This document shows positions 24,201-33,659 of a stretch of 64,000 nt of DNA, one piece after another. Made by a program: the position numbers and the translations under genes. The notes under the pieces are model-generated. The model saw only the letters and a list, made by a program, of their open reading frames with translations, was not told the origin of the DNA and did no database searches. Source of the DNA: Toxorhynchites rutilus septentrionalis. Its lineage: Eukaryota > Arthropoda > Insecta > Diptera > Culicidae. Where the stretch lies: positions 35,197,378-35,261,377 of the forward strand of contig NC_073746.1 in assembly GCF_029784135.1 (NCBI RefSeq), written 5' to 3'. Each line of letters starts with the position of its first letter. Position 1 is the first letter of the stretch.

Positions 24201-24910
24201 GCGTCGCCTCACGACCTGTTGAACACTATTACATTGTAACGGATAGTCTTAGCTCTGTCGAAGCTATCCGTTCAGTGAGGCCGGAAAAGCACTCGCCGTA
24301 CTTCCTTGAGAGAATACGAGAAAATTTGAGTGCTTTATCCAGACGCTGTTATGTCATTACCTTTGTGTGGGTCCCTTCTCATTGCTCAATTCCGGGTAAT
24401 GAGAGGGCTGACTCATTAGCAAAGGTAGGTGCGATTGAAGGCGATATTTATCAGCGTCAAATCGCCTTCAATGAATTTTACTCTTTAGTCCGTAAAAATA
24501 CCATCGCTAACTGGCAACGCAAATGGAACGAAGGTGAATTGGGCCGGTGGCTTCACTCGATTATCCCTAAGGTTAGCCTCAAACCATGGTTCAAAAGTCT
24601 GGACTTGAGTCGGGACTTTATTCGCACCTTCTCCCGACTCATGTCCAATCACTGTTCGTTAGACGCGCTACTCTTTCGTTTCAATCTGGCCGGCAGCAAT
24701 ATCTGCGTTTGTGGCCGAGGCTACCACGACATCGAACACGTTGTTTGGTCGTGTGAGGTGTATCTTGTTGCCAGATCGAATTTAGAGAACTCCCTTCGGG
24801 CTAGAGGAAGGCAGCCCAATGTGCCGGTGAGAGATGTGTTGGCTCGGTTAGACCTTGATTACATGTCCCAAATATATGTTTTCCTTAAATCTATCGATGT
24901 TCGTGTGTGA
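21227..24910 (+). CDS. I-type LINE ORF2, endonuclease/reverse transcriptase/RNase H
   Basis: A 1227-residue protein. Residues 10-235 form an APE-like endonuclease (QWNCRSL, LSETWL, LGDFNSHGTAWG, SDHLPI). Residues about 440-720 are the reverse transcriptase (YRPIAML, FLDIKGAFDSV, GLPQGSCLSPLL); the catalytic box reads LADD instead of the commoner F/YADD, with both aspartates kept. Residues about 945-1090 are RNase H (YFTDGST, VYIAELAAIHWAL, VTDSLSS, VPSHCSIPGNERAD). A C-terminal CCHC motif is at about 1160 (CVCGRGYHDIEHVVWSC). The enzyme nicks target DNA and copies the LINE RNA there. Its ATG (21227) lies inside the end of ORF1, suggesting reinitiation after ORF1 termination. No stop or frameshift is present, so this copy could be competent. 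Confidence 0.95.
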   Translation: MSNSNREVGDITVLQWNCRSLIPKLDTFKFLIHKFNCDVFALSETWLSSRDDLSFHDFNIIRLDRDDRYGGVLLGINKCHSFFRIDLPPIGGIEAVACHANIRGKDLCIVSLYWPPRAAVSRKQLVDMCSLLPEPRLILGDFNSHGTAWGEQYDDNRSLLIYDLCNSFNMTLLNTGETTRVPKPPANPSALDLSLCSNSLSLDCKWNVIQDPNGSDHLPIKISITIGSNSSESINMAYDLTRHIDWKKYADAIALAINSRDGLPPLEEYNFLSRLIYDSAVRAQTKPIPGSTISRRPPNLWWDSQCSKLYVEKSNAFKAFRKRGTPENFQTYLALEDQFKNLIKGKKRAYWRNFVGGLSRETSMKKLWKVARNMRNRSSTNESEEYSHRWIFNFARKVCPDSAPVQKIVRDIPQDRCDLDSEFSMVEFSLALLSCNNSAPGSDRIKFNLLKNLPDVAKHRLLNLFNRFLENNIVPDDWRQVRVIAIQKPGKPASDFNSYRPIAMLSCIRKLLEKMILFRLDRWVETNGLLSDTQYGFRRGKGTNDCLALLSSEIQMAYAGKKQMASVFLDIKGAFDSVSIEVLSDKLHSRGLPPLLNNILYNLLCEKHLNFSHGDSAVSRVSYMGLPQGSCLSPLLYNFYVSDIDNCLTQNCSLRQLADDGVVSVVGSNESDLQGPLQDTLNNFSTWAIGLGIEFSTEKTEMVVFSRKHRPAKPKLQLLGKPITHAMSFKYLGVWFDSKCTWGAHIRYLSKKCQQRINFLRTITGTWWGAHPEDLIMLYRTTILSVMEYGSFCFQSAAKTHLIKLERIQYLCLRIALGCMPSTHTMSLEVLAGLLPLKDRFNLLSLRFFIRCKVMNPLVIGNFEQLIELNFHSGFMSSYHEFISMQVDPSSYIPNRVCFPDYINSSVHFDLSMKQDIHGYSDYQRSRIAPTIFDEKYGGINCDNMYFTDGSTINESTGFGVFNEFFSTSHSLQNPCSVYIAELAAIHWALDSVASRPVEHYYIVTDSLSSVEAIRSVRPEKHSPYFLERIRENLSALSRRCYVITFVWVPSHCSIPGNERADSLAKVGAIEGDIYQRQIAFNEFYSLVRKNTIANWQRKWNEGELGRWLHSIIPKVSLKPWFKSLDLSRDFIRTFSRLMSNHCSLDALLFRFNLAGSNICVCGRGYHDIEHVVWSCEVYLVARSNLENSLRARGRQPNVPVRDVLARLDLDYMSQIYVFLKSIDVRV

Positions 24911-25279
24911 TTATCCTTATATCCTTATACCCTCCATTTCTTCCTTTATGAGTAATTGGTCCGCTTGCTATAAACAGGAGAATGAAATGTAAATTCACAA
25001 TAGATGTACGAATAGATTTAAGAATTGAGTGTGTGTGATTATCAACATTGTAATAATTTCCTTATACCCCATCCTTTTCCTGAGAAAAATATGTCACCCT
25101 TCTAATCTCGAGTTCACCGCGAGTAATCGGTTTCCCACATTACTAACCATAGATTTAAGAAAATTGTTCATATATATAGTTTTAAAAATATATTTAAGAT
25201 TTCGGCTCCTTTAAACTTATGCAACTGAGCCTGTAAAAATAAACGAATTTATAAAAAAAAAAAAAAAGGTGGCCGGCTA

Positions 25280-25475
25280 TGTTCAAAATTGAAGTATTAT
25301 AACGAATTCGCATTTCAACCACAGGCATAGGAGGCATAGGCAAAACCAATCAGTCGCTAGAAATCCAGCAAACGTTACGCATCTACTCCTATATCGTATC
25401 GATATTGAAGCGAGCAATAAATCAAATCTTTTTTTCTTACGCTTTAAACCGGGCTAAATAGTTAATTTTCGTACA
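25280..25475 (+). repeat. 3' LTR of the BEL/Pao element
   Basis: Identical by eye to the 5' LTR over 196 bp. It is followed by the second ACACC duplication and then the displaced half of dispersed repeat A. Confidence 0.95.
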
Positions 25476-25480
25476 ACACC

Positions 25481-26595
25481 CTTAATGAAAGAAGTAGTTC
25501 TACGTCAAAACGTTTCTATGGTGAGTAGACACTCCTCCCCCGTCTCTAGGTGGGAGGGGGGGTGGTTGTGTCGCCATACAAATGAAACACAAATTTATGT
25601 ATTATTCGAGAATTAATCAAGCAAACGAAACCATATTTAGCATGTGGAGGTTTGGCGTGTAATAAATGTTTCTATGGTGGTTGAACAATCCTCCCCCCTC
25701 TCTAAGGAGGGGCTGGCATACAAATGAAACACAAATTTCTGCATAACTCGAGAACTAATCAAGTAAATCGAGCCAAATTTGGCATGTGGAGGTTTCTATG
25801 GTGAATCAACACTCCTCCCCTCTCTCTAAGGGTGAGGGGGGGGGGTCTCCCATACAAATGAAGCATAAGTTTCTGCATAACTCAAGAACTAATCAAGCAA
25901 ATGGAATCAAATTTGGGATGTGAGAGTTTTTTGGGTACGAGAAATGTTCCTATGATGGTATGACACCCCTCCCTCCTTTAGAATGGAGCGGGGGTTCAGT
26001 AAGAATAATACACATATTTCAATCAAACATATTCCAATCAAACATGACAATTGAAAATTTTCGGAAAACTCTAAATAAAATGGGAAAATTTGCGAAAATT
26101 CAATTCCCATATGTTCTACAGTTTCATAGTGACAAAAGTTGTTAGTCCATTTGATCTTTGCGCTAACGAAATTGATCTTTGTTCGAAAGTGGAAATGGAA
26201 GTGGAATGTGATAAAACTCACTCCTATAGCTTCTTCTGTCTATATAATTAAAAATGAAAACTCGAGAAAGGAATTGTCCGATTTAGGAATGTCTTTATTC
26301 TATCATATTTTCTGTATCAAACATTTATTCCATGTAACGGAGAAACATGTTATTTTCAAGTGGTTGAAAAATCTTGAACGAGAATTGTGTCTGAAAATAA
26401 TCTGATATTATAATGACGAGTTTTGGTAGAAATAATAGGAATTTTATAGTGAAACGTAATTTTAAAGGGTCGATTAGAGGATCAATTAATGAACAGTTCT
26501 GCGATTGGACCCATGAACGTGCCGTTAGTAAGAAATCGTGAACGTGATAACGAAAAATAAATTTTGAACGGGACGAAGTTTGCCGGGTCAGCTAG
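25481..26595 (+). repeat. Dispersed repeat B, copy 1 (tandem subunits, end CCGGGTCAGCTAG)
   Basis: The first 25-30 bp (TTAATGAAAGAAGTAGTTCTACGTC) complete dispersed repeat A. After that come about three subunits of roughly 140 bp, each with CATACAAATGAAACACAAATT, CTCGAGAA-TAATCAAG and a C-rich block before a short G-run (CTCCTCCCC...GGAGGGG). A tail of about 600 bp follows, ending GACGAAGTTTGCCGGGTCAGCTAG. Related copies lie at 43668-44741 (inverted), 51530-52474 and, as a fragment, 40506-40670. No protein is encoded. All copies that keep the end are followed by T. The class is uncertain; a Helitron-like terminus (CTAG before T) is one possibility. Confidence 0.8.
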
Positions 26596-26599
26596 TACT

Positions 26600-26639
26600 T
26601 TATAAAAAAGATCAAATGTGCATTTGATCTCTTTTATAA
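26600..26639. repeat. 19-bp-arm hairpin
   Basis: TTATAAAAAAGATCAAATG at 26600-26618 is the reverse complement of 26621-26639 apart from one mismatch, with a 2-nt loop. It begins a few bases after the CTAG end of repeat B and is not found after the other copies of that repeat. Confidence 0.85.
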
Positions 26640-27948
26640 TTTGTTGCCACCTTAAAAGTAGAAGTGTTGATCTATATTGATGGAAAAGTTTAATAGTCGA
26701 TGCATAACTTATCAACTTCTAGTCACAGCTTCTTAGGATAAGAAATTATCAACTTTTAAGAAGTCATAGAACAAATCTCTGATCAATTCTTCTTCTTATT
26801 CAAGTAATATTCCAAATCCAACTTTTTGGAAACTGATCATTTTATTGATGCTTATGCTGAATTCATTTATTATTTGACTATTTATTAGTAGATATAGACA
26901 GGTGACGAGTTAAATTGGTAAGGGTATTTTTCATCTTGTTCTGGAAGTGAAACAACGAATCCGTAGATCTACTTCTATTTACATATACCTGGTATCTACC
27001 TGCGGTAGACGGCCAGCGCCTCATTGGTGCCTTATGGTTATGGTTATCTTTGATTTACCGGTTAAGCATACATTTTGCTGTAAACAAAAGCAACACGCTT
27101 TTCCGCACATTTGCATGGTTTGTTCACTCTGGTGGTGTCCGAGAAAATTACTGTAGCTTATAAACGTACGAACCTTCCGAACAATCGATGCATCCCAAGA
27201 TCCCACACTCGCTGGCTGCGTGTGCACAGTTTGTGGTTTCGGTAATTGAAAATCGTATTTGATGGTTGTTTACATGACAAAGGGTTGTTTGAACTCAGCG
27301 ACTGCCGATGTTGCCGCCGTCGCCAGCTTGGAACATTCCAAGCACCAAAACATAAAGAGGCCGTTTGGTGGTCACGACGGAGGAGCGAAGTAAACATGCA
27401 ATTGTGGTAACGCAACATTCGAGCGCTCGACAATAATACATATTTCACGGTTTTCGAAAAACAGTCGAAGACGACTGCATCTTGTGCGGGTGGATGGGAG
27501 AGACACAAATACGAGCGAATGAAGTCGACGCTCTTTGAAGACATTCGACACGAGTAATTGAATGTAAATCATCGGCCAATGAGTGGAAGCACTCGTCGTT
27601 ATGCAGAGACAAGTATTGTTCGATGGAGAGAAAGAGGGCTATTTTCTGGCGTCCCGTGTCTACCGGAACGGACACAATGCACTCAACAGATGTGGCACTT
27701 GGGAAATAACATGTTGTAATTATTTATGACGTAAATAATGTTGTTCTGCCGGTCAATAGTGCTATTGATATCTCGTTGGCAGCGGAAGTGAAACGGTTTC
27801 GTTTTATAGTCTGGTATGCTTAACTATGTTCACAACTATGCACTGTTTTTCACTGCTTTTAGTCATGTAACCGTTTTCGATTTGGAATGAAATTCAATGA
27901 ACGGATTAATTTAACAATGTACTATTTATCGTCCCCTTCAAAGAGAAT
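26640..27948. other. No gene recognised
   Basis: The stretch contains several overlapping minus-strand open frames at 27021-27675 (up to 128 residues) and one plus frame at 26947, without a domain, repeat or codon pattern that I recognise. An unidentified host exon cannot be excluded. Confidence 0.4.
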
Positions 27949-28941
27949 TAAAGTCTGTCCACGTTAAATTTAGGACACCAAGATGATGCCAGTAAAACAA
28001 AAATTAACGTAATACAACAAACCTTATTGTTTATTTCAGTAAAATAGACTTATATCTCAAACAAGGAAAGCTTACTTCGATGTTAATTACGTTGTCTGTA
28101 AAATTCACGAACTTTCTTGGGAACATCTGCCATTAGGTTCCGTACAGTATCTTCAGATATGCTGATGGCGGCGCTTTTCCATCTCCTCTTGAAATCATTA
28201 ATGCCATTCGCTTTCTTCTTAGTTTCGAATAGTTTTCGCTTAATCAGAGCGCAGTACTTTTCCACTGGGCGAAGTTCTAGACAGTTCGGTGGACTTGCTG
28301 TTCTGGCACATATTTGACATCATGTGCATTATACCATTCCAAGATGAATTTTGCATAGTGACTGATCTGGCCAAGACAACGCTGGAGAGTCGTGGCTTTT
28401 TATGAATGGTAGCAACTGCTTCTGGAGACATTCCTTCTCGTAGACATTTTTGTTGATAGTGCTTATCATCACGATTGGGCACCTTTTCCACTTTGTACGC
28501 CTCCAGTCCATGCCTCTGCTTCACTTTTTGTACATATGATTTTGATTTTCCAACCTTTCGAGCCACATTTCTAACTGAAAGGTTGGGATGTTTCTCAATA
28601 ATGGCAACCACCTTTCGGTCCATCTGTCGGGAGCATGCTTTTCGAATTGTTCCGCTTCCAACCTTGCGATCCACAGTTAAGCACACACTAAACACGGTAC
28701 TCTTCAGCAGTTTTAGCTTTTTGGCCAGATCGCGTACCGACAGTGTTGGATTTTGCTGCCGTTCGCGCAAAATGCGTTTGCGTACTTCCACTTGATTTGG
28801 CGCCATTTTACCAAACTGAAGAAGAATGTAAACATGTTGGACATCGAAATAAAGAGAAGGGTTTCAGCTGTCATGTAAGTGAAATGTTTCATAAACTACA
28901 CTGAAAGAAAAGTGTCCGAAATTTAACGTGGACAGGCTTTA
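27949..28941 (-). mobile_element. Second Tc1/mariner element, internally deleted
   Basis: A 989-bp element (27951-28939) has 28-bp inverted ends (AAGTCTGTCCACGTTAAATT at the left) with two mismatches and TA on both sides. It carries remains of a DD37E-like transposase on the minus strand. It is a different family from the element at 2736: the ends are unrelated and the proteins only distantly alike. Confidence 0.92.
28083..28806 (-). pseudogene. Broken mariner-type transposase
   Basis: The ATG at 28806 opens a protein with two helix-turn-helix-like regions (about residues 1-110). The frame then jumps to sequence typical of the region just before the second catalytic Asp, so the segment with the first catalytic Asp (MDDE-like) has been deleted, with about 150-200 bases lost. 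Pieces of the C-terminal half survive in different frames: WPDQSLC near 28370, NCLELRPVEKY near 28270 and a C-terminal frame at 28265-28083. At least two frameshifts are needed to follow it. The protein cannot be active. Confidence 0.88.
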
Positions 28942-29337
28942 TATCTAAAACAACATAACTAATTATTCATGTGTTGTATGTTTTGCATATCGAAACGTTG
29001 AGGGCAAATCGGCTGATTGAACTAGTGCAAAATTCGAAAAAAGTGCAATTATTACCAACCCAGTTTACATTGCCGTACGAATTGGATTGGATATTATTTA
29101 TTTATTTATTGTAAAGAATAGGTGCTCAGCACAAAATGGGTTATTTGCATATGTCACAAAAATTTAAAATGATAAATAAGAAAAATAATTATGTTAATCC
29201 TAAAGTGCCCTAAACAAAGCTGATTAAATTTTCCTCTCAATGAACAGATTTTTTGATGGAATATATGGGGGATAAAATGAAAACCTAAACACAGAACATG
29301 CAGAAAGAAAAAGATTTCGAATGCTTATAACTCGATC
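28942..29337. other. No gene recognised
   Basis: AT-rich sequence without a repeat or coding feature that I can support. Confidence 0.4.
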
Positions 29338-29512
29338 ATTTCTTAGTAGATCGGAAAGATGTTTGCATCAATTGATAGGAAATATTTCTATGCATCTGTC
29401 ACAATTAATAAAATGTTATTTTTCCTGGGATAGGCAATTGAACAACTGTAAAATATTTAGCATTATCGAAACACCCTAACCGCCCCGTTTTGATTTGCCC
29501 GTTTCCCCAACA
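29338..29512 (+). repeat. Inverted repeat arm (partner 30490-30700)
   Basis: The segment with AGATGTTTGCATCAATTGAT, TTAATAAAATGTTATTTTTC and CGTTTCCCCAACACA recurs in inverted order at 30490-30700 with modest divergence. The two arms flank the LINE remnant at 29695-30120. They could be ends of one element or two opposed copies of a short repeat. Confidence 0.75.
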
Positions 29513-29624
29513 CAACCAAGGTGCCTTACATTACATTGCGTTTTTTCAAATTCTTTACTTACACAGCAAATATGTTGAATTCAATAGAATTGTTTGTTTC
29601 ATTCAATCAATAATTTCCCAAAGG

Positions 29625-29670
29625 TAGTCCCACGTCAACCTTGCGGTTATATCATAGATTTAACTCACCC
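29625..29670 (+). repeat. Truncated copy of the TACGTCA hairpin element
   Basis: CCCACGTCAACCTTGCGGTTAT matches the left half of the element at 61370-61434, but the right inverted end is missing. Confidence 0.6.
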
Positions 29671-29694
29671 ATTTTTTATAACATTTAGTTCGAA

Positions 29695-30120
29695 CTAGCC
29701 TAAAATACTTCCATCACTTACAGAATGCTTTTCTCTTAGGTTTTTGTATAGTTTACACTGACTGAGGAAATGCTTCACTGTAATTTGTTTATAGCAAACA
29801 TCCCACATGGGTGGGTTTTCATGCTTGGAGAAATATTCGTGAGTAAGTTGAATATGCCCAATACGCAACCTAGTCAAAATGATACACTCTTTTCTAGTTC
29901 TCCTATATGTTGACTTCCATTCCTTCATTTTATTTTCCACCAAAATTTTTGTATTTCCTTCCATTGTTCCATATCTTTTTGATAGCTTTATGAGAAACGG
30001 AATTCATGTCTTCAACAGTTAATGGCATTGGTTACAGTTGGAAGTCAGTGACTGTATGAAGTTGACCTCATTTCCATCCAGTCCAACATGACTGGGTATT
30101 AGGGTGGGAATGGATGTATG
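29695..30120 (-). pseudogene. LINE C-terminal remnant (RNase H/CCHC region)
   Basis: A clear 89-codon frame (29964-29695) contains LTRLRIGHIQLTHEYF and a VCYKQITVKHFLSQC segment, the C-terminal tail common to Jockey-type and related LINE ORF2 proteins. Upstream, to about 30115, degraded frames show IPSHVGLDGNE, the conserved region of the RNase H-like fold in such proteins. The rest of the LINE is gone or unrecognisable. Confidence 0.75.
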
Positions 30121-30489
30121 TAGAAAAAATCATCATTTTCAAAAAAAAATAATACGGGTGGGTATAGTCGTGGACATAACCGGAGAGACGTGGGACCTTC
30201 TCACTTCATTCCTCCACTTTTCATTCGGCGGAAATATTCTCATGCTGAATGGACACCATCGCTGCCGCCGGTAACTGGTTGCTAGCTGACTGATTGTCGA
30301 ATTGTAATTGGTACTAAAAATTTAAACCACAAAACGGACGATGTACGCATCTATTACTCTCGGTGCAACATATTCAATTTCTATTTACCAGGTACATTGA
30401 TTTTGTAGTCCGTGTTAGGGAAACACAGCTCGGTGAGAACAAAAATACCCCCTACTTGCATGTATATTTGCAAAGAGGATTCCCACAGG

Positions 30490-30700
30490 TACATTGATTT
30501 TGAAGTCTGTGTTGGGGAAATCGTAAATCGGGCCAATCAAAACTTGGCAGTTAGGGCGTGTAAATAACGCTTGGTATTTTACAGTTATTCAATTGTTCAT
30601 CTCATGAAAAATAATATTTTATTAATTGTGATAGACGCGTAGAAATATTTCCTATCAATTGATGCAAACATCTTTCCTATATGTTAAGAAATATTCGAAA
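30490..30700 (-). repeat. Inverted repeat arm (partner 29338-29512)
   Basis: Reverse-complement match to 29338-29512, including TTAATTGTGATAGACGCGT and the TTGGGGAAAT-GGGC segment. Confidence 0.75.
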
Positions 30701-30709
30701 TTCGGGTAG

Positions 30710-30899
30710 GGTTAGCACACAAATCGGCAGAACAAATATATGGGAAAAAAGAAAGTTCTTCCAGTTTTCAATTGTGATGTAATGTCCGATTCGATTGGTA
30801 TGTAAATCATGAGAATTCGTTCACAGTGAAAATAGTTATTAACGTTAACTTCATTTTATAAAAACGTGACCTGTTTTCTGATTTGGCACCCTTCCTGTT
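30710..30899 (+). repeat. Dispersed repeat A, copy 3
   Basis: Colinear with 12210-12462 and, past the BEL insertion, 25476-25500. It shows the uninterrupted version of the site where BEL inserted (GATTTGGCACCCTT). It abuts the hairpin element at 30900. Confidence 0.85.
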
Positions 30900-30959
30900 C
30901 TACGTCAAAAAAAACAGGAAGTGGGTTATATCTATGGTATAACCGCAAGGGTGACGTAG
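30900..30959 (-). repeat. 60-bp hairpin element with CTACGTCA ends
   Basis: CTACGTCA at 30900-30907 is inverted at 30952-30959 (TGACGTAG). The interior AACCGCAAGGG is the complement of AACCTTGCGGTT in the copy at 61370. Confidence 0.8.
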
Positions 30960-31239
30960 GACTATCGTTGATTTAGAGATCATTTGTTTGAAGTTGAATC
31001 TAAATCCATTCTGAATGAATGAATAAATGAATATTTGGGGGACTTCGAAAAAGAGAGCGTTACGTTGGAGGCACAAGGTTTTATGCATCCAATATAGGAT
31101 ACGAAACCTTGTTCTGAAGAATAATCTTCAGAAGCTAACCTGCTAACTGTACTTGATTGACAAATCACAAACCCAAATGTATTATATGGATATTTTATGG
31201 ATAGAAAACATTAAAATAAACTCTTTCGCTTGAATGTCA

Positions 31240-33480
31240 TTTTTAATTCCAAGGGGAACTGGCAGATTATTTTCCAGCAACGATTAGATATTTCCACATT
31301 TTCCTCGATACTGGAAGCCAACCAGTGGTTAATACTAACTCGATAACCATCTGTTAATAGTACTTGATGAAAATTTTTGGTCACAGTGTTACATGGATAG
31401 AAAACATTCAAATAAACTCTTTCACATGAATGTATTTTTAAATTCCCAGAGGAACTGGCATATTATTTTCCAGCAATGATTAGATCTTTCCGGAACTTTC
31501 TAGATGCTGAATGGCATCCTGCGCGTGTATGTGTCGATCCTTCGCCGTCCACCTCCTCCAGCACGTTAGGCAACGATGTTGTCTTGTCGATGTCCTCACG
31601 AAAAATGAATGTGTCTCACCACCAGAATATCGCTTAAGTATGCTTTTTGTGTGTGATTGAATCGAGAGAAGGTGTGGTTTACGATGGCAATTTGGAAGGC
31701 AAACTAGAGGGGAATGAACTCTCTGAGCTCGGAACTTTCGGCGACTGAGCAATAATCGATTGCGGGCGCATACAATATTGGATACGGAAATATCCTACTG
31801 ATGGGGAAGAATAATCTTCTGAAGCTATCCTGTTAATTGCGATTGATTGATAAACCACAAAACCAAATGTATTTGGTCACAGTGTTACATGGAAAGAAAA
31901 CATTCAAATAAACTCTTTCACATGAATATATTTTGAAAATTTCCAGAGGAACTGGCAGATTATTTTCAGTAACGATTAGTTATTTCCACATTTTCCTCGA
32001 TACTGGAAGCCCACCAGTGGTTAATGCCAGCTCGATAACCACCTGTTAATAGCACTTGATTGAAACATATTTGGTCACAGTGTTACATGGATAGAAAACA
32101 TTCAATTAAACTCTTTCACATGAATATATTTTGAAAATTCCCAAAGGAACTGGCAGATTATTTTCCAGCAATGATTAGATCTTTCCGGAACTTTCTCGAT
32201 GCTGAATGGCATCCTAACGGAAAGAGTTCTGCGCGTGTATGTGTCGATCCTTCGCCGTCCAACTCCTCCAGCACGTTAGGCAACGATGTTGTCTTGTCGA
32301 TGTCCTCACGAAAAATGAATGTGTCTCACCACCAGAATATCGCTTAAGTATGCTTTTTGTGTGTGATTGAATCGAGAGAAGGTGTGGTTTACGATGGCAA
32401 TTTGGAAGGCAAACTAGAGGGGAATGAACTCTCTGAGCTCGGAACTTTCGGCGACTGAGCAATAATCGATTGCGGGCGCATACAATATTGGATACGGAAA
32501 TATCCTACTGATGGGGAAGAATAATCTTCTGAAACTATCCTGTTAATTGCGATTGATTGAAAAACCACAAAACCAAATGTATTTGGTCACAGTGTTACAT
32601 GGATAGAAAACATTCAATTAAACTCTTTCACATGAATATATTTTGAAAATTCCCAAAGGAACTGGCAGATTATTTTCAGTAACGATTAGATATTTCCACA
32701 TTTTCCTCGATACTGGAAGCCCACCAGTGGTTAATGCCAGCTCGATAACCACCTGTTAATAGCACTTGATTGAAACATATTTGGTCACAGTGTTACATGG
32801 ATAGAAAACATTCAATTAAACTCTTTCACATGAATATATTTTGAAAATTCCCAAAGGAACTGGCAGATTATTTTCCAGCAATGATTAGATCTTTCCGGAA
32901 CTTTCTCGATGCTGAATGGCATCCTAACGGAAAGAGTTCTGCGCGTGTATGTGTCGATCCTTCGCCGTCCAACTCCTCCAGCACGTTAGGCAACGATGTT
33001 GTCTTGTCGATGTCCTCACGAAAAATGAATGTGTCTCACCACCAGAATATCGCTTAAGTATGCTTTTTGTGTGTGATTGAATCGAGAGAAGGTGTGGTTT
33101 ACGATGGCAATTTGGAAGGCAAACTAGAGGGGAATGAACTCTCTGAGCTCGGAACTTTCGGCGACTGAGCAATAATCGATTGCGGGCGCATACAATATTG
33201 GATACGGAAATATCCTACTGATGGGGAAGAATAATCTTCTGAAACTATCCTGTTAATTGCGATTGATTGAAAAACCACAAAACCAAATGTATTTGGTCAC
33301 AGTGTTACATGGATAGAAAACATTCAATTAAACTCTTTCACATGAATATATTTTGAAAATTCCCAGAGGAACTGGCAGATTATTTTCAGTAACGATTAGA
33401 TATTTTCACATTTTCCTCGATACTGGAAGCCCACCAGTGGTTAATGCCAACTCGATAACCACCTGTTAATAGCCGCGCGT
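31240..33480. repeat. 710-bp tandem repeat array, about three copies
   Basis: The landmark GTATGTGTCGATCCTTCGCC occurs at about 31525, 32235 and 32945, exactly 710 bp apart, and long stretches are identical between copies 2 and 3. Each unit contains two diverged versions of a segment of about 95 bp (GGTCACAGTGTTACATGGA through ACTGGCAGATTATTTTC). The repeated minus-strand frames of 82-90 codons inside the units have no recognisable content and are probably incidental. The array ends at about 33474, where sequence leading to the promoter-like site begins. Confidence 0.93.
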
Positions 33481-33659
33481 GTATGTGTGTGTAGCGATGT
33501 CTTCCCAGGGAACCGTTTGTGGCATCACTCTCCTCCTGATAGATTCCCTTCTGGCCTAGGGTGCACAAACAGGCTCTTGGTGACACCGTTCATCCGCGCT
33601 TTCATGATAAATAAAGAGCTTCACCGCAACAGCGACAACATGCTCCAATCGCTGTTCAA

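Larger units (their letters stand above)
19151..25264 (+). mobile_element. I-type LINE, copy 1, apparently intact
   Basis: A LINE of about 6.1 kb with a 512-bp 5' leader, two overlapping genes and an A-rich 3' tail. The duplicated target AAAGGTGGCCGGC occurs at 19138-19150 and 25265-25277; the first AAA merges with the tail, so the duplication is at least 10 bp. Both proteins are uninterrupted, and an endonuclease, reverse transcriptase and RNase H are all present, which fits the RNase H-bearing I superfamily (I or a close relative such as LOA). It lies only 2 bp before the 3' LTR of the BEL element and is therefore younger than that insertion. Internal promoter elements of such LINEs lie in the leader, but I cannot point to specific motifs. 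Confidence 0.93.
12458..25480 (+). mobile_element. BEL/Pao LTR retrotransposon, interrupted by an I-type LINE
   Basis: Two identical 196-bp LTRs starting TGTTCAAAATTG and ending TTTTCGTACA are flanked by the 5-bp duplication ACACC (12458-12462 and 25476-25480). Without the inserted LINE and one copy of its target duplication the element would be about 6.9 kb. Order: LTR, primer-binding site, 640-bp leader, gag-pol (13322-18731), about 400 bp of 3' sequence, LTR. No envelope-like frame is present. The identical LTRs indicate a recent insertion. The host site is dispersed repeat A, whose two halves lie on either side. Confidence 0.96.

Noticed and set aside
27158..27675. Minus-strand open frames up to 128 codons
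   Set aside because: Three overlapping frames of similar length with no recognisable domain suggest a chance lack of stops in a slightly GC-richer stretch.
31480..33172. Three identical minus-strand frames of 82-90 codons
   Set aside because: They recur because the DNA repeats every 710 bp. No domain, start context or codon signal supports a protein.
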